Position numbers and translations under genes: made by a program. A model generated the notes under the pieces. The model worked only from the letters and a program-made list of their open reading frames with translations. It had not been told where the DNA came from and searched no databases. From a virus, in the IMG/VR virus record IMGVR_UViG_3300027973_000090, positions 1-41,946 of that record: a DNA stretch of 41,946 nt. The stretch is one strand, 5' to 3'. Below, piece by piece: positions 7,834 through 17,292 of the stretch. Every line of letters starts with the position of its first letter. Within the stretch, counting starts at the first letter, position 1.

Positions 7834-10677
7834 TTATTTTAAATAATCTACAATTAAATCATCTCCTGTACCGGGTATATTAAGCATTGTTATTGTACCC
7901 CCTGATAAAGTATATTGTGTTGTTAATTTTTGTCTAAGCCCGTTCAAATAAATTCTTACCGTTCCTGATGTTGGAGTATTAGCCAAAGTAAATGTTGCAT
8001 TAGTACCATTTATAGTTCCTGATGGAGTTTCATTAAAGACAAAATTTGCTGTTGTTAAACTATTCCCACTATATTCATAATTCCATCCCCCTGCTGATGT
8101 ACTTATGTCTGTTACTGTTACTGATAATGTTTGACCTGCTGCAATAGTTGATAATAATGTACCACCGTTTTTATTTACTGTTAAAATCCCTGTTGATGGA
8201 TTTGTAATATAATAACTATGCCCTGCAACTAAAGTTGTCGCATCGGGCAACACGATTGTTTGAGTTGTACTACCTGTAAAGTTCTGTGTGTACTTGCTTG
8301 CATTGGTTAATGTTGTCGTTCCTGCTGCGGTTGCGGTAGTAGTATAAGCACTATCAATATTGCTAATGAATGTATTTTGTGTTGCAACATCTTTGTAAAC
8401 ATTACCACCACCTGAACCCCCTGATGCAGCAATATTAACAAATGGGTAAGTCCCTGTAATGGTAACATTAGTGCCTGCAATTATGCGTGGTTTAATATTG
8501 GCTGTATCAACTATCCTTAAATACTTACCTGATAATCCTGATGAAGAAGTATCTGCATTGAAAGTAAAAGAACTATCTGTTGTAGCTGCATTATTATAAA
8601 GTCCTGATTTTGGATTTTTAATTTTAAGTGCATTACTTGATACTGGAACTACTAAGCTATCAGGTAAATAATGACTTGCATTACTAATAGTGAAATCAGT
8701 AAGAGTATCTTGTTTTGAAAAGTTACCACTACCATCTATTCTTACATTATAAACTCCCGGTGCTGTTGATAATGCTGTTGCCGATAAAGTACCTTTAACT
8801 GCTAAACCACCACTAAAATTTAAACTATCTGATGCAGGAGTGGCAAGAGAACCAAACCTATTTAATTGCACATTGCCATAATTCCCTGCGGGAGTTGCAC
8901 CACCACCTGACGGTATTAGCCTTGTCGCTACCTTTTTAGCCGAACTATCCCATACTAACATTTTATCTGTGGCAGTTATGGAGTGGTTTAAACTATCAAT
9001 GTATAAATTACCAAATTGAGGTTGCAATGAAATACTATCTTTATAAACATCTATGTAACTACCGTTTGAACTGCCTGTATTTTCAGTCCTCATTCGTGAA
9101 GTATATTGATTTGCTTCAACAAATGAAATCCTTGATGTTGCCCCTGTAGCACCTATTCGAGTAGTATTATATCCTGATATACTGGTAACCCCTGCGCCGT
9201 AAATTGCGAAATCATTGCCCCCTAATGCTATGGAGTTAGTAGTTGTTAAAGTACTCCCTGCTGTTAATACTTGTTGGAGTGTTGGAGTAGTTATTAATGT
9301 TCTAATACTATCACCTACTTTCTTTGTATAATCCCTTGATGCCACATTAAAGCTATCAACTGAAATTGTTTTTGTTGGGAATGTTCCTGTTTGATTAATA
9401 CCCCATGCGTTGTAAAGGCGTATCATGTAGTTTGTGGTATCTAAAGGGCTTCTTCCAACACTATCCTTTGAAACCCAATAAAAATTTCCATTCCCTGTAT
9501 TATCCCAAACTAAAGCCTTTTTTGTTCCTATACTTGATGCTTGAGGAAGATTATTATGCTGTAATGAATCATTCCATAAATTAAAAAATCCCGGTACTGC
9601 ACCTGTAGCACTACCATTATTTGTAAATGAAAATCTTGCATGTCCTGAATTTCCATCTGCAACAAACTTGAATCCATTCAAACCTCCAGACTTGAAATAT
9701 ACTCCTCTCGGCATATATAAATTAGTAGAACTACCTACATAATACTGTAAACTTTCATTTAAGTCATTATAGTAAATTGACCCTGTTCCTGCGTTATTAC
9801 CGGAATTAGTATTTTGTAACTGTATTCTCGAACGAAAATTATCTGTGTTAAAAGTTGCTATATTACCATTGTTTAATACATCCTGTAGATTTTTAGTATA
9901 CGGGGATAACATTGCAGCAGTATCCGCTATATTTACCTTTAGATTTAGCTGCGTTGGTGTAACATAAGCAGTAAGGCTATCTGCGGTGTTTAATTTACTA
10001 CTTATCCACGCCCTGTAATTCGCCAACATTGCAGAAGTATCTGAAATCTTTATCCGTTGGAATATTTGGGTTTGGTAGTTAGCCAACATCGCCGCCGTAT
10101 CCGTATACAGCACCCTATTTAATACAGTATTCCAGTTCGCTGAGTTATCTGTTAAAGATGTCACCCATGCAGAACCATTTGATTTTGCAATACCAGCGCC
10201 CGGGTAAACCATTGATCCGCCACCACCAGAAACAGTATTAACGCTTACCACAGTAGAATCGCCATTAAACCGGTAAAATACCAATGTACTATCATCAGGT
10301 GCGCCAATACGAACATAAGCCGAATCAGTGCCAATGGGTAGCGTCACGCCATATCCAACACCCACCTTCCAGTAGTATAATATATTTGATGCTAACGTAA
10401 CCGAATCCACTTTATCATTTAATCTGGCAATCATGCCTAAACTATCAGTAACAAATGGGTGCCAACTGGTACCGTTATGGAAATAAAAAGAATGGTCTGA
10501 TGATTTAAATTTTATTGCGCCAGCAACAGATCCACGGCCCACAGTATCGCCAGGGGTATAAATAGCCGCACTATCCACCTTTATAAACGGGAACTGCCGA
10601 TGCGACTCAGGCGTAAACGATTGCGCCTTTAGTCCAAAACTGATGATTATTAATAAAGCTGAAATTAAATATTTCAT
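7834..10677 (-). CDS. Long tail fibre with N-terminal signal peptide
   Basis: A 947-residue protein. Residues 1-19 are a signal peptide (MKYLISALLIIISFGLKAQ). The body has beta-structured fibre repeats, including three DTxAMLxxY units around residues 190-270. The C-terminus (FNETPSGTINGTN, TLANTP, VRIYLNGLRQ, GDDLIVDYLK) is a common phage fibre end domain. The start at 10677 is chosen because it opens the signal peptide, although reading can extend 27 residues further. The first 250 codons use more G and C than the rest, suggesting mosaic assembly. It follows the tail genes with a 13-bp gap. Host recognition is the expected role. Confidence 0.75.
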   Translation of the reverse strand: MKYLISALLIIISFGLKAQSFTPESHRQFPFIKVDSAAIYTPGDTVGRGSVAGAIKFKSSDHSFYFHNGTSWHPFVTDSLGMIARLNDKVDSVTLASNILYYWKVGVGYGVTLPIGTDSAYVRIGAPDDSTLVFYRFNGDSTVVSVNTVSGGGGSMVYPGAGIAKSNGSAWVTSLTDNSANWNTVLNRVLYTDTAAMLANYQTQIFQRIKISDTSAMLANYRAWISSKLNTADSLTAYVTPTQLNLKVNIADTAAMLSPYTKNLQDVLNNGNIATFNTDNFRSRIQLQNTNSGNNAGTGSIYYNDLNESLQYYVGSSTNLYMPRGVYFKSGGLNGFKFVADGNSGHARFSFTNNGSATGAVPGFFNLWNDSLQHNNLPQASSIGTKKALVWDNTGNGNFYWVSKDSVGRSPLDTTNYMIRLYNAWGINQTGTFPTKTISVDSFNVASRDYTKKVGDSIRTLITTPTLQQVLTAGSTLTTTNSIALGGNDFAIYGAGVTSISGYNTTRIGATGATSRISFVEANQYTSRMRTENTGSSNGSYIDVYKDSISLQPQFGNLYIDSLNHSITATDKMLVWDSSAKKVATRLIPSGGGATPAGNYGNVQLNRFGSLATPASDSLNFSGGLAVKGTLSATALSTAPGVYNVRIDGSGNFSKQDTLTDFTISNASHYLPDSLVVPVSSNALKIKNPKSGLYNNAATTDSSFTFNADTSSSGLSGKYLRIVDTANIKPRIIAGTNVTITGTYPFVNIAASGGSGGGNVYKDVATQNTFISNIDSAYTTTATAAGTTTLTNASKYTQNFTGSTTQTIVLPDATTLVAGHSYYITNPSTGILTVNKNGGTLLSTIAAGQTLSVTVTDISTSAGGWNYEYSGNSLTTANFVFNETPSGTINGTNATFTLANTPTSGTVRIYLNGLRQKLTTQYTLSGGTITMLNIPGTGDDLIVDYLK

Positions 10678-10690
10678 GATGTAAATATAT

Positions 10691-11371
10691 TTATAAATCT
10701 TGATAAAGTACATACGCCTGCTCCCCAACCTCAAATTCAACCGCAAATTCAAATCCACCTGTACTGGTTGTATATTTAACCTCTTTGCTCGCCGGTGATC
10801 CTGCAGTAATAATTCCGCACTGCCCTAATCCGTCTTTTACGACTGAAAGGATATCTTTATTGACAAGAGTAGCTTCAGTAAACGAAACCTCCCCTCCGGC
10901 GCCTGTATATTCAAATCTTTTCACTTTGGTAATTATTATTGGTGGTGTAATTAATGACTGATCAAGTACGCCTATTCCCTGCATTTCAACCGTAAATGAA
11001 GATACATTATCAAATGACGATGTATCCTGCACGCTGGTAATATAAAAGTAAACTGTATCAACATAAACATTTACTTCGTCCTCTGCAGTCCTTGTAAACC
11101 GTACCCGTTGCAATACGTGGCCCAACTGCATCTGCCGTAAATTATACAGTGTCAGCATACCTAAGTTACCTAATGAAACAATGCCATCACAGTTTCCAGT
11201 GAAACTATTTACTGTTGGGGTGAAGTGTTTATATTTACCACCTCCGGTTACCGTTGTTTCAATCAGTTCTGTTGTAGTTGTAAGGCTACATGACCTTGCA
11301 CATGCGTAAGGTTTCCATTCTCCGCTGTCATAAAATTCCAGTAAAACATTCTCACCCCTTACTAAACTCAT
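10691..11371 (-). CDS. Tail protein, tail-tube-like
   Basis: A 226-residue beta-rich protein. The N-terminal 150 residues recall phage tail-tube or distal-tail folds: an early LLEFYDSGEWKPYACARS strand pair, a TETTxTGGGKYK-like loop and the SFTVEMQGIG strand. It overlaps the upstream gene by 4 bp (ATGA) and lies between the large distal-tail gene and the fibre, so it is probably part of the tail tip. The family assignment is tentative. Confidence 0.55.
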   Translation of the reverse strand: MSLVRGENVLLEFYDSGEWKPYACARSCSLTTTTELIETTVTGGGKYKHFTPTVNSFTGNCDGIVSLGNLGMLTLYNLRQMQLGHVLQRVRFTRTAEDEVNVYVDTVYFYITSVQDTSSFDNVSSFTVEMQGIGVLDQSLITPPIIITKVKRFEYTGAGGEVSFTEATLVNKDILSVVKDGLGQCGIITAGSPASKEVKYTTSTGGFEFAVEFEVGEQAYVLYQDL

Positions 11372-13863
11372 TTCGTATCGTATATGTAGGTAAAAGAATA
11401 ATCATCCACAACATCAATTTCACTATCATTGAATAATTCATACCCAGTACTATTATTTATCCTATCCTGCCGGTAATCAATTTCAAGATTACCAAAAATA
11501 AACTTTTTATTTGGCAATTCTGCATAAGTAAAATGTACTAATGGTGAAATTAGTATCTTAGGAGAATAAGTCAATGTACATGTAACGCCGGGCTCTGTTA
11601 CAACCACCTCAGCCACCATATATGATCCAACAGGGAATAAGCTACCAGCCGTCCAAATACTGATTACTGTAAACGTTCCGTTGTTGGATGCGCTACCAGT
11701 AACTACAATGGTATCTCCCACATTTATATCTCCTGACGGTATTGCCGGTGCATGAATGGCATAATAAGTTGCCGGTACTGTCAATGTGTAAAAATCAACA
11801 ATGCCCGGCACCGACTTGCTGCCACCAGACTGCCTGAGCCCTCTATATGCACCTTCTAATTTTGTACGGCTTACTGACCGGTATTGCAGCGTTTCATTGG
11901 TGATGATGTTGCCAACTTTTTTACTTTCAGTAATGCCATTCCGGTACCATAAATCGGTACGGTCTTGCAGCAGGCCGGTAAATGATGGCTGAAATAAAGT
12001 CCCCTGTATGGTATTACGTGGTGAATCATCCATGTATATTTCAACATCTTTATTATTCTTAATAACGACCGCCTGAGAATCTTTATGTATGTGGCCGATG
12101 ACCTTTGTGCTGTCGTTAATAAACTGGGTTAATTCAAGGCGAATATCTTTGTAGTATGTTTCTTTAGCGGTAGATTGCGGGTCCTGTGTTGCCTGTGCTA
12201 AATAACAATATAAAAGTCCGTTAAATGGTATTTGTGAACTTTTAATATCTACCTGATGCCAAACGTTGCTATTATCACCTGATGCAATAACATAATTAAA
12301 TCCGATGCCAGACTGCCAAGCCCCATTATCAGTAGGTGACTCATCAACATACCTGTTATTTACTCCGTCAAAAACTCTTATTGCAAATATTATTGTTAAT
12401 GTTCCGCCCTGACTAACATTTGTCTTAAATGAAAATGAAAAATTAACCTTATCTCCTGCACTTACCTCTATTGGTGTTGATGCTACCGATCTGGCAGAAT
12501 CGCCAGTCGGACCTCGCATTACAAATACACGATCTATTTCATTGCCTAAACTATCCGTTGTTACCCTAATAAACCTTTCAACTACTGTACCTGTAAATCC
12601 TAATTCCCATGATGTAGCAACATATTCCTTGATGGTATTCCCGCCACTGGTATACGTCCTCAATAATGCCCCCAATGTCTGCAGATCATAGTTTTTCAGC
12701 AGATATTTCGGCTGCTGATAGTTAAACGTTTCCTTTGCAAATTCAAAAGGCCGTGTAATGGACTTAACTAAGCCAGCCTCAGGGTATGTTGGATGGTCCG
12801 GCATGCCGGTGGTACCATGAAACCCAAAATCAAAAGCAGCCTGTAAATCTTCAGTACCTGTTAAAGCAAAATCATAATCATATATAAACCCGTTAACGGT
12901 GCCACGGCGAAGTTCATCCCAATGTACAATATTCCACCGGCCAAGTGCTTGGAATAGCGACAAATTAAATGTGCCACATATTTTTTCCAAAACTGAATAA
13001 CAATTGTCGAACTTATCCCCACTTAAAAAAGTGTCAGGCTCAATGTATATTTGATGCAGGAATGATGTAGTAACAATATTATTTGCGGCAAATAAATTGC
13101 AGTAAATGTGCGTATCTAATTCAAGCCCTGTTTTAACCAAACAGGCATGAATAATATTTGCCAGTGTAAGTCGTTTATTCCCGTTTGCTATTGTTGCGGT
13201 ACCATTTATTGAACATGGTGCATTAACTGTATCTCCGGTGCTGGTAGCTATTTTAACTCTAAACTGTGTGGATGATAACGCCGTTACTGCAGTTGGAGTA
13301 AAAGTATTATTCATTAGTGTAGCAGGATGGCCGGTAATTGTAAACGGTACACCTATTGCAGGAGTAAAATTTATATTACTTAGTATTATCCAGTTTTGAA
13401 CCGGAATAGTTATCCCTATAAAATCACCCTGCGCCATGCATGGTAATAATGAAACCTCTGCGCTAACATCTAATGCCAGGTCTTTTAAAAGTCCTAAATT
13501 ATCATTTGCGGACAATAAAACCTCATGGGTAAAATCTACCATAGGCTCAATGCAATCATCCTGCACTAAATATCCTATAAATAAAACCTTACTCCCCTGA
13601 TAAAATATTACTCGAAACTGATCATCTGCATTGCTGTAAAAACTTTCAATTGGTATTGAACCTTTATTGAGGTAACGGATTTGTAAGCTGCTACCTTTTA
13701 CCGATGCTTTCGGATCATCAGTATTCCAATTGTGAACCACCGGAGCCGCCGCTAACTGTATCTGGTAGTTTGGACCTGAGTAATCTTTTTCCAATATCTC
13801 TACTCGATACCCAACTTCTGAGATACTATCAAATTCACCCTGATATTTTAGTGTGTATGCCAT
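11368..13863 (-). CDS. Large distal tail / baseplate hub protein
   Basis: An 831-residue protein directly downstream of the tape measure, the position of the distal tail and tail-associated hub proteins in siphoviruses. The N-terminal 130 residues (IRYLNKGSIPIESFYSNADD, VLFIGYLVQDDCIEP) look like the OB-fold/ring domain of hub proteins. The middle and C-terminal parts are beta-rich with carbohydrate-binding-like segments. No peptidase motif was seen. The start codon shares one base with the tape-measure stop. Confidence 0.65.
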   Translation of the reverse strand: MAYTLKYQGEFDSISEVGYRVEILEKDYSGPNYQIQLAAAPVVHNWNTDDPKASVKGSSLQIRYLNKGSIPIESFYSNADDQFRVIFYQGSKVLFIGYLVQDDCIEPMVDFTHEVLLSANDNLGLLKDLALDVSAEVSLLPCMAQGDFIGITIPVQNWIILSNINFTPAIGVPFTITGHPATLMNNTFTPTAVTALSSTQFRVKIATSTGDTVNAPCSINGTATIANGNKRLTLANIIHACLVKTGLELDTHIYCNLFAANNIVTTSFLHQIYIEPDTFLSGDKFDNCYSVLEKICGTFNLSLFQALGRWNIVHWDELRRGTVNGFIYDYDFALTGTEDLQAAFDFGFHGTTGMPDHPTYPEAGLVKSITRPFEFAKETFNYQQPKYLLKNYDLQTLGALLRTYTSGGNTIKEYVATSWELGFTGTVVERFIRVTTDSLGNEIDRVFVMRGPTGDSARSVASTPIEVSAGDKVNFSFSFKTNVSQGGTLTIIFAIRVFDGVNNRYVDESPTDNGAWQSGIGFNYVIASGDNSNVWHQVDIKSSQIPFNGLLYCYLAQATQDPQSTAKETYYKDIRLELTQFINDSTKVIGHIHKDSQAVVIKNNKDVEIYMDDSPRNTIQGTLFQPSFTGLLQDRTDLWYRNGITESKKVGNIITNETLQYRSVSRTKLEGAYRGLRQSGGSKSVPGIVDFYTLTVPATYYAIHAPAIPSGDINVGDTIVVTGSASNNGTFTVISIWTAGSLFPVGSYMVAEVVVTEPGVTCTLTYSPKILISPLVHFTYAELPNKKFIFGNLEIDYRQDRINNSTGYELFNDSEIDVVDDYSFTYIYDTK

Positions 13864-15662
13864 TACCCGTTTCTGCTTATTGTTTGGTTTGCCCTTTTCA
13901 ATACCACGGCCAAATCCTGCCCCCTGATAACCGTTTCCATAATATATGCATTACCGCCGCCTGACATTGCATTAAGCTGTCCGTTGGGCACTACATTGCT
14001 GCCTGATGGCAATTGCACCAACTCTGGCCCACGTTCACCCACTAATGCGGTACCACCCCCGAAATTTCGAACACCGGTGGCGAATCCCGGCGCTTGCTTA
14101 CTCATTTGCGCTTTAATCAATGCGCCTAATGCTACAAGACCAATACCTACAGCAATTGCCGCAACTGGATTAGCCAGTAATTTTTTAAATGCCTTTTTTG
14201 CTATTTCAACTTTTATTGCAGACTGGATTAAAAATTTACCTAATTGCTGTAATTGACTACCAACAGACATAAATAACTCTGTAAATATTCCTTTCATTGC
14301 ATCTCCCTTTCCACCAATTGCAGCCCCAATAACTTCACCAATAGATGATACCGCATCAACAGCAGTAGACTTTATTGAGTCAGATACCAATTGCTGAAAA
14401 CTGCTTACCATTTGCTCAAACTCTTTCTGCTTTCTTAAATATTCATCAATAATATCCTTCATCCATCCGGTATTTTTAACCTTTGGCTGAACTAATACTA
14501 CAGGTTCAATTTTTATTGGATTGCCGACTGTTCGATATACGTTATTTTTTAATGCTATTAATATTAAATCTTTTTCTTCTTTTACTGATTTTTCCCTGAC
14601 CTTTTTTATTTTTTCAGCCTTTTTTTCTTCAACTTTAATAGTTTGGTCAGCTCCAGCAATGGCAATACCTAAATAAAACTGCTGCTGTTTATTCAGATCA
14701 TTAAGTTCATCCTGCCCTACTTTTTTACGTTTATTAAATGCATCAAGGATATACTCTTGTTGTTTCTGTATTGTTACATTTCTGATCGTAAATCCATCTT
14801 TATAAAAATCATTTACTTTTTTTATATTTTTTATAGTTTCATTAGTTTTTTTTGCATCATCTTCACTATTCTGCAAAATTTTCAGTTTCTCAGCCGCAAT
14901 CCTTTCAATCTCTGATGCTGCAGCCGATGCCTTTGCTTTCCTTAATATTGCCGCCGCCGCAATATTATATGCGTTGGCAACATTACCGGTAAGTAATTGT
15001 TCATTAGTAAGCCCATCAAATAAACCAGGGAACTCCTTTTTTAAATCCTTTATTGCCTGCAGTCGTTTTGCCATTGGCAGTGTAGTGCTTTCAATTGCAC
15101 CACGGAGTATTTCCAATGTTGATATTTCTTTGCCGTAATTTTTTGCAGTTTCCTCATTAAACTTTTTTAATTCCTCTGCTTGCTTTGCAAGTTTCTTTTC
15201 TGCTTCAGTAGCTTCAAATAATTTGCCTATAAATGCAGCAATCGGCTCAGCAGCAAACCCAATGATACCCGCAATACCAACGCCCGGTAAAATATATGCT
15301 AACTTCCTAACGGCACTAAATGCCTTTCCTGCGCCAGATGCAATACCACTAAATGCACCGGCACCCCCAGATGTGGTTCCTAATGCATTAAGTTTCGCAA
15401 TCTCTATTTCGGTATTCTTAATTTCCTTATTATAGGATGCAATCTTTAGCCTGTCCTTTTCAGTAAATACAGATGATTGTAATGTGCGGAGTTTTTCGGT
15501 AAGGTTAAATATTGACTGGCCGGCAGATGCAGTTGTTTTCTTTAGTGAGGAATCAAGTTTATTAGCTTCAATAGCGGTTTTGCTTATCTCTGCCTGCGAC
15601 TTTTTAAGTTCGTCCTGAAGTTGCCTCGCATCACCACCAATAACTATTTTTAAATCTGCCAT
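13863..15662 (-). CDS. Tape measure protein
   Basis: A 599-residue protein with long helical, Lys/Glu/Ala-rich stretches (residues 10-90 and 250-400), two hydrophobic segments (about 115-150 and 490-515) and a C-terminal GFATGVRNFGGGTALVGERG segment. GERGPE motifs near the C-terminus are frequent in phage tape-measure proteins. It follows the frameshifted chaperone genes, as in lambda-like tails. By the usual rule of about 0.15 nm per residue the tail would be roughly 90 nm (inference). Confidence 0.85.
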   Translation of the reverse strand: MADLKIVIGGDARQLQDELKKSQAEISKTAIEANKLDSSLKKTTASAGQSIFNLTEKLRTLQSSVFTEKDRLKIASYNKEIKNTEIEIAKLNALGTTSGGAGAFSGIASGAGKAFSAVRKLAYILPGVGIAGIIGFAAEPIAAFIGKLFEATEAEKKLAKQAEELKKFNEETAKNYGKEISTLEILRGAIESTTLPMAKRLQAIKDLKKEFPGLFDGLTNEQLLTGNVANAYNIAAAAILRKAKASAAASEIERIAAEKLKILQNSEDDAKKTNETIKNIKKVNDFYKDGFTIRNVTIQKQQEYILDAFNKRKKVGQDELNDLNKQQQFYLGIAIAGADQTIKVEEKKAEKIKKVREKSVKEEKDLILIALKNNVYRTVGNPIKIEPVVLVQPKVKNTGWMKDIIDEYLRKQKEFEQMVSSFQQLVSDSIKSTAVDAVSSIGEVIGAAIGGKGDAMKGIFTELFMSVGSQLQQLGKFLIQSAIKVEIAKKAFKKLLANPVAAIAVGIGLVALGALIKAQMSKQAPGFATGVRNFGGGTALVGERGPELVQLPSGSNVVPNGQLNAMSGGGNAYIMETVIRGQDLAVVLKRANQTISRNG

Positions 15663-15664
15663 TA

Positions 15665-16413
15665 TTAAATTTTTATTCCGTGTACCTTTTCAATTGCAGC
15701 CTTCATATTTTCGTAATCCTCCTTATCTCCCCAAACCTTTTTAGTAGTGTATTCTTTTTTCTCACCCGGCAATAACCATAAATCAGTCGGCTTTAAATCG
15801 CTACCGCCTTTTAACTTAGCCCCTGATGCCTGTACTATCAATAATGTCTGCAGCCGGACAAGTGCCATTCGTTCATTCTCTTTATCAAAATAGCCCTCAT
15901 ACGCTGCAATGAACATATAAGGGCTACAAGTATAATATTCATATTCAGTCCAACCTAATTTGCCCAAAGCGAACTTATGTATGTTGAACCAATATAACGC
16001 TACATCTTCACGGCTTTTTTTTTAGGTTTTTTATCTACACTTTCCTGCACTTTTTTTAACTCGTCCTCAATCTTTTCAATCAACCTGATGTAATATTGTG
16101 ATGCCTCAAAAGCCTCTTTTATTTTATCAAGTGTTTCTAATCCTGTAGTAGTAAGGTTTAACTCATCCACCCAATCGCAAATCTGCTCATAAGTAAAATC
16201 AGGATCAATTCTTTTAGCCTCACAATTTGCAATAAGTCCGGCGTAAACAGCACTGTAATTAGAAGATGAATTAAATGCGTCCTCATTTATCATTTTTGAC
16301 CAAAGTTCAATGGTCATTTGATTAACCTTCCACCCCCTTAAATTACTCCGAGGGACCTCTTTCCCTGCATCATCTTTTCTTAACGGCCCTAACTCAATTT
16401 GAATATAATTCAT
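15665..16413 (-). CDS. Tail assembly chaperone, -1 frameshift fusion (G-T type)
   Basis: The second frame (15665 to about 16015) has no good start of its own, only an internal TTG at 15967. Its sense continues upstream in the -1 frame as SREDVALYWFNIHKFALGKL, up to the A9 run at 16015-16023. Slipping back one base on AAA-AAA there joins residues 1-133 of the first frame to 116 more residues, giving a protein of 249 residues. This matches the gpG/gpGT strategy of lambda and many siphoviruses, where both products chaperone the tape measure. Position between tail tube and tape measure is exactly as expected. Confidence 0.85.
16000..16413 (-). CDS. Tail assembly chaperone, unshifted product (G type)
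   Basis: A 137-residue product ending at TAG (16000-16002) just after the lysine-rich tail KKPKKKAVKM. Residues 40-110 are helical, consistent with tail assembly chaperones. Its ATG at 16413 shares a base with the stop of the tail-tube gene. Most ribosomes would stop here; a minority would shift at the A run to make the longer form. Confidence 0.8.
   Translation of the reverse strand: MNYIQIELGPLRKDDAGKEVPRSNLRGWKVNQMTIELWSKMINEDAFNSSSNYSAVYAGLIANCEAKRIDPDFTYEQICDWVDELNLTTTGLETLDKIKEAFEASQYYIRLIEKIEDELKKVQESVDKKPKKKAVKM
16012..16026 (-). other. Probable -1 ribosomal frameshift site
   Basis: On the minus strand the codons are CCT AAA AAA AAA GCC. The run of nine A gives tandem AAA AAA lysine codons preceded by A, an A-AAA-AAA slippery heptamer. 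The next frame stays open for 116 codons. I did not find an obvious strong stem-loop immediately downstream. Confidence 0.8.
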
Positions 16414-16844
16414 TATGATGTAGCTGTTGTTTTACCGATTAAGCCGTAAGGAGCAATTGCGCCACTGAATACAGAAACCGCATCCTGTGCAAATGTTTCA
16501 TCCAGTTTTGAAATAAAACCGGTGCCTGTGTATGTAATATCTCCGATAGCCGGCGCAACTTTACCCACTTTATAGTGAATAGTAGTTTTATTACGCCAGT
16601 AATCATCAAGGTCATCAACACTGATACGACCAGCAGTAGGATCAGCCATCAACTGCCCTTCAAATGTGATGCCATTATCCTGTGTACCGGCTAACTTATC
16701 CGGCCCACACTTGGACTTTGCATCAATCTCATTTGTTGTACGGGTAACTGATTGCGATGTAAGGCAAACAACTGTTGGGTATGTTATACCATCGGTGCCT
16801 ACGAAAAGTAGTACATCATTACCGGAAACTTTGTGTTCTGCCAT
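16413..16844 (-). CDS. Major tail tube protein
   Basis: A 143-residue protein resembling TP901-1/lambda-type major tail proteins: an early GNDVLLFVGTDGITYPTVVC strand pair, TRTTNEIDAKSKCGPDKLAG, and a central EGQLMADPTAGR segment typical of tube subunits. It lies between the tail terminator and the chaperone genes, which is the canonical place for the tube gene. It assembles into the hollow tail tube around the tape measure. Confidence 0.85.
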   Translation of the reverse strand: MAEHKVSGNDVLLFVGTDGITYPTVVCLTSQSVTRTTNEIDAKSKCGPDKLAGTQDNGITFEGQLMADPTAGRISVDDLDDYWRNKTTIHYKVGKVAPAIGDITYTGTGFISKLDETFAQDAVSVFSGAIAPYGLIGKTTATS

Positions 16845-16860
16845 GATTATTATATTATGG

Positions 16861-17292
16861 TCAGCTTATGTCTGACCTTTGAAAAATATTGTGTCTGAAT
16901 GTTAAAAATCTGCTTATGTAACTTCTATTCTGGTTGTTACTAAAATTCTGTGTTGTGTCATTTGATAACTGAGTTTGCACAATCTGTGCGCCGTCAATAG
17001 TCAAATTAAACTGTCTGTTTGGATAAATCCTGTTAAACACTTCTCTGGCCACCATATCCGAACTTAATCCGTTATTTAAATTATCATTCCATGTGTGTAT
17101 CTCAACAACGATTGTTGTATTGGTATCACTTGAATTAACTGTACTCGCATCATTATTAGTAATCGATCTGAATACAATATAATTTTGCGGAGAAACATTT
17201 GAAGGAACTGCCTGATAAAATACCGGTACGCCTGCAATGCCTGACAATGCTGTTTGATATGCAATGCGTAAAGAGTAGTTTATATCAATCAT
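16861..17292 (-). CDS. Tail terminator / DUF3168-like tail completion protein
   Basis: A 143-residue protein with the pattern of DUF3168 and gp17-like tail completion proteins: an N-terminal helix, VPVFYQAVPSNVSPQNYIVF, a central VVEIHTWNDN strand and a helix with AREVFNRIYP. These proteins cap the tail tube at the head-proximal end. It overlaps the upstream gene by 4 bp and lies 16 bp before the tube gene. Confidence 0.75.
   Translation of the reverse strand: MIDINYSLRIAYQTALSGIAGVPVFYQAVPSNVSPQNYIVFRSITNNDASTVNSSDTNTTIVVEIHTWNDNLNNGLSSDMVAREVFNRIYPNRQFNLTIDGAQIVQTQLSNDTTQNFSNNQNRSYISRFLTFRHNIFQRSDIS

Noticed and set aside
7834-10677. Diversity-generating retroelement acting on the fibre
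   Set aside because: No reverse transcriptase and no template/variable repeat pair with adenine-specific differences was found.
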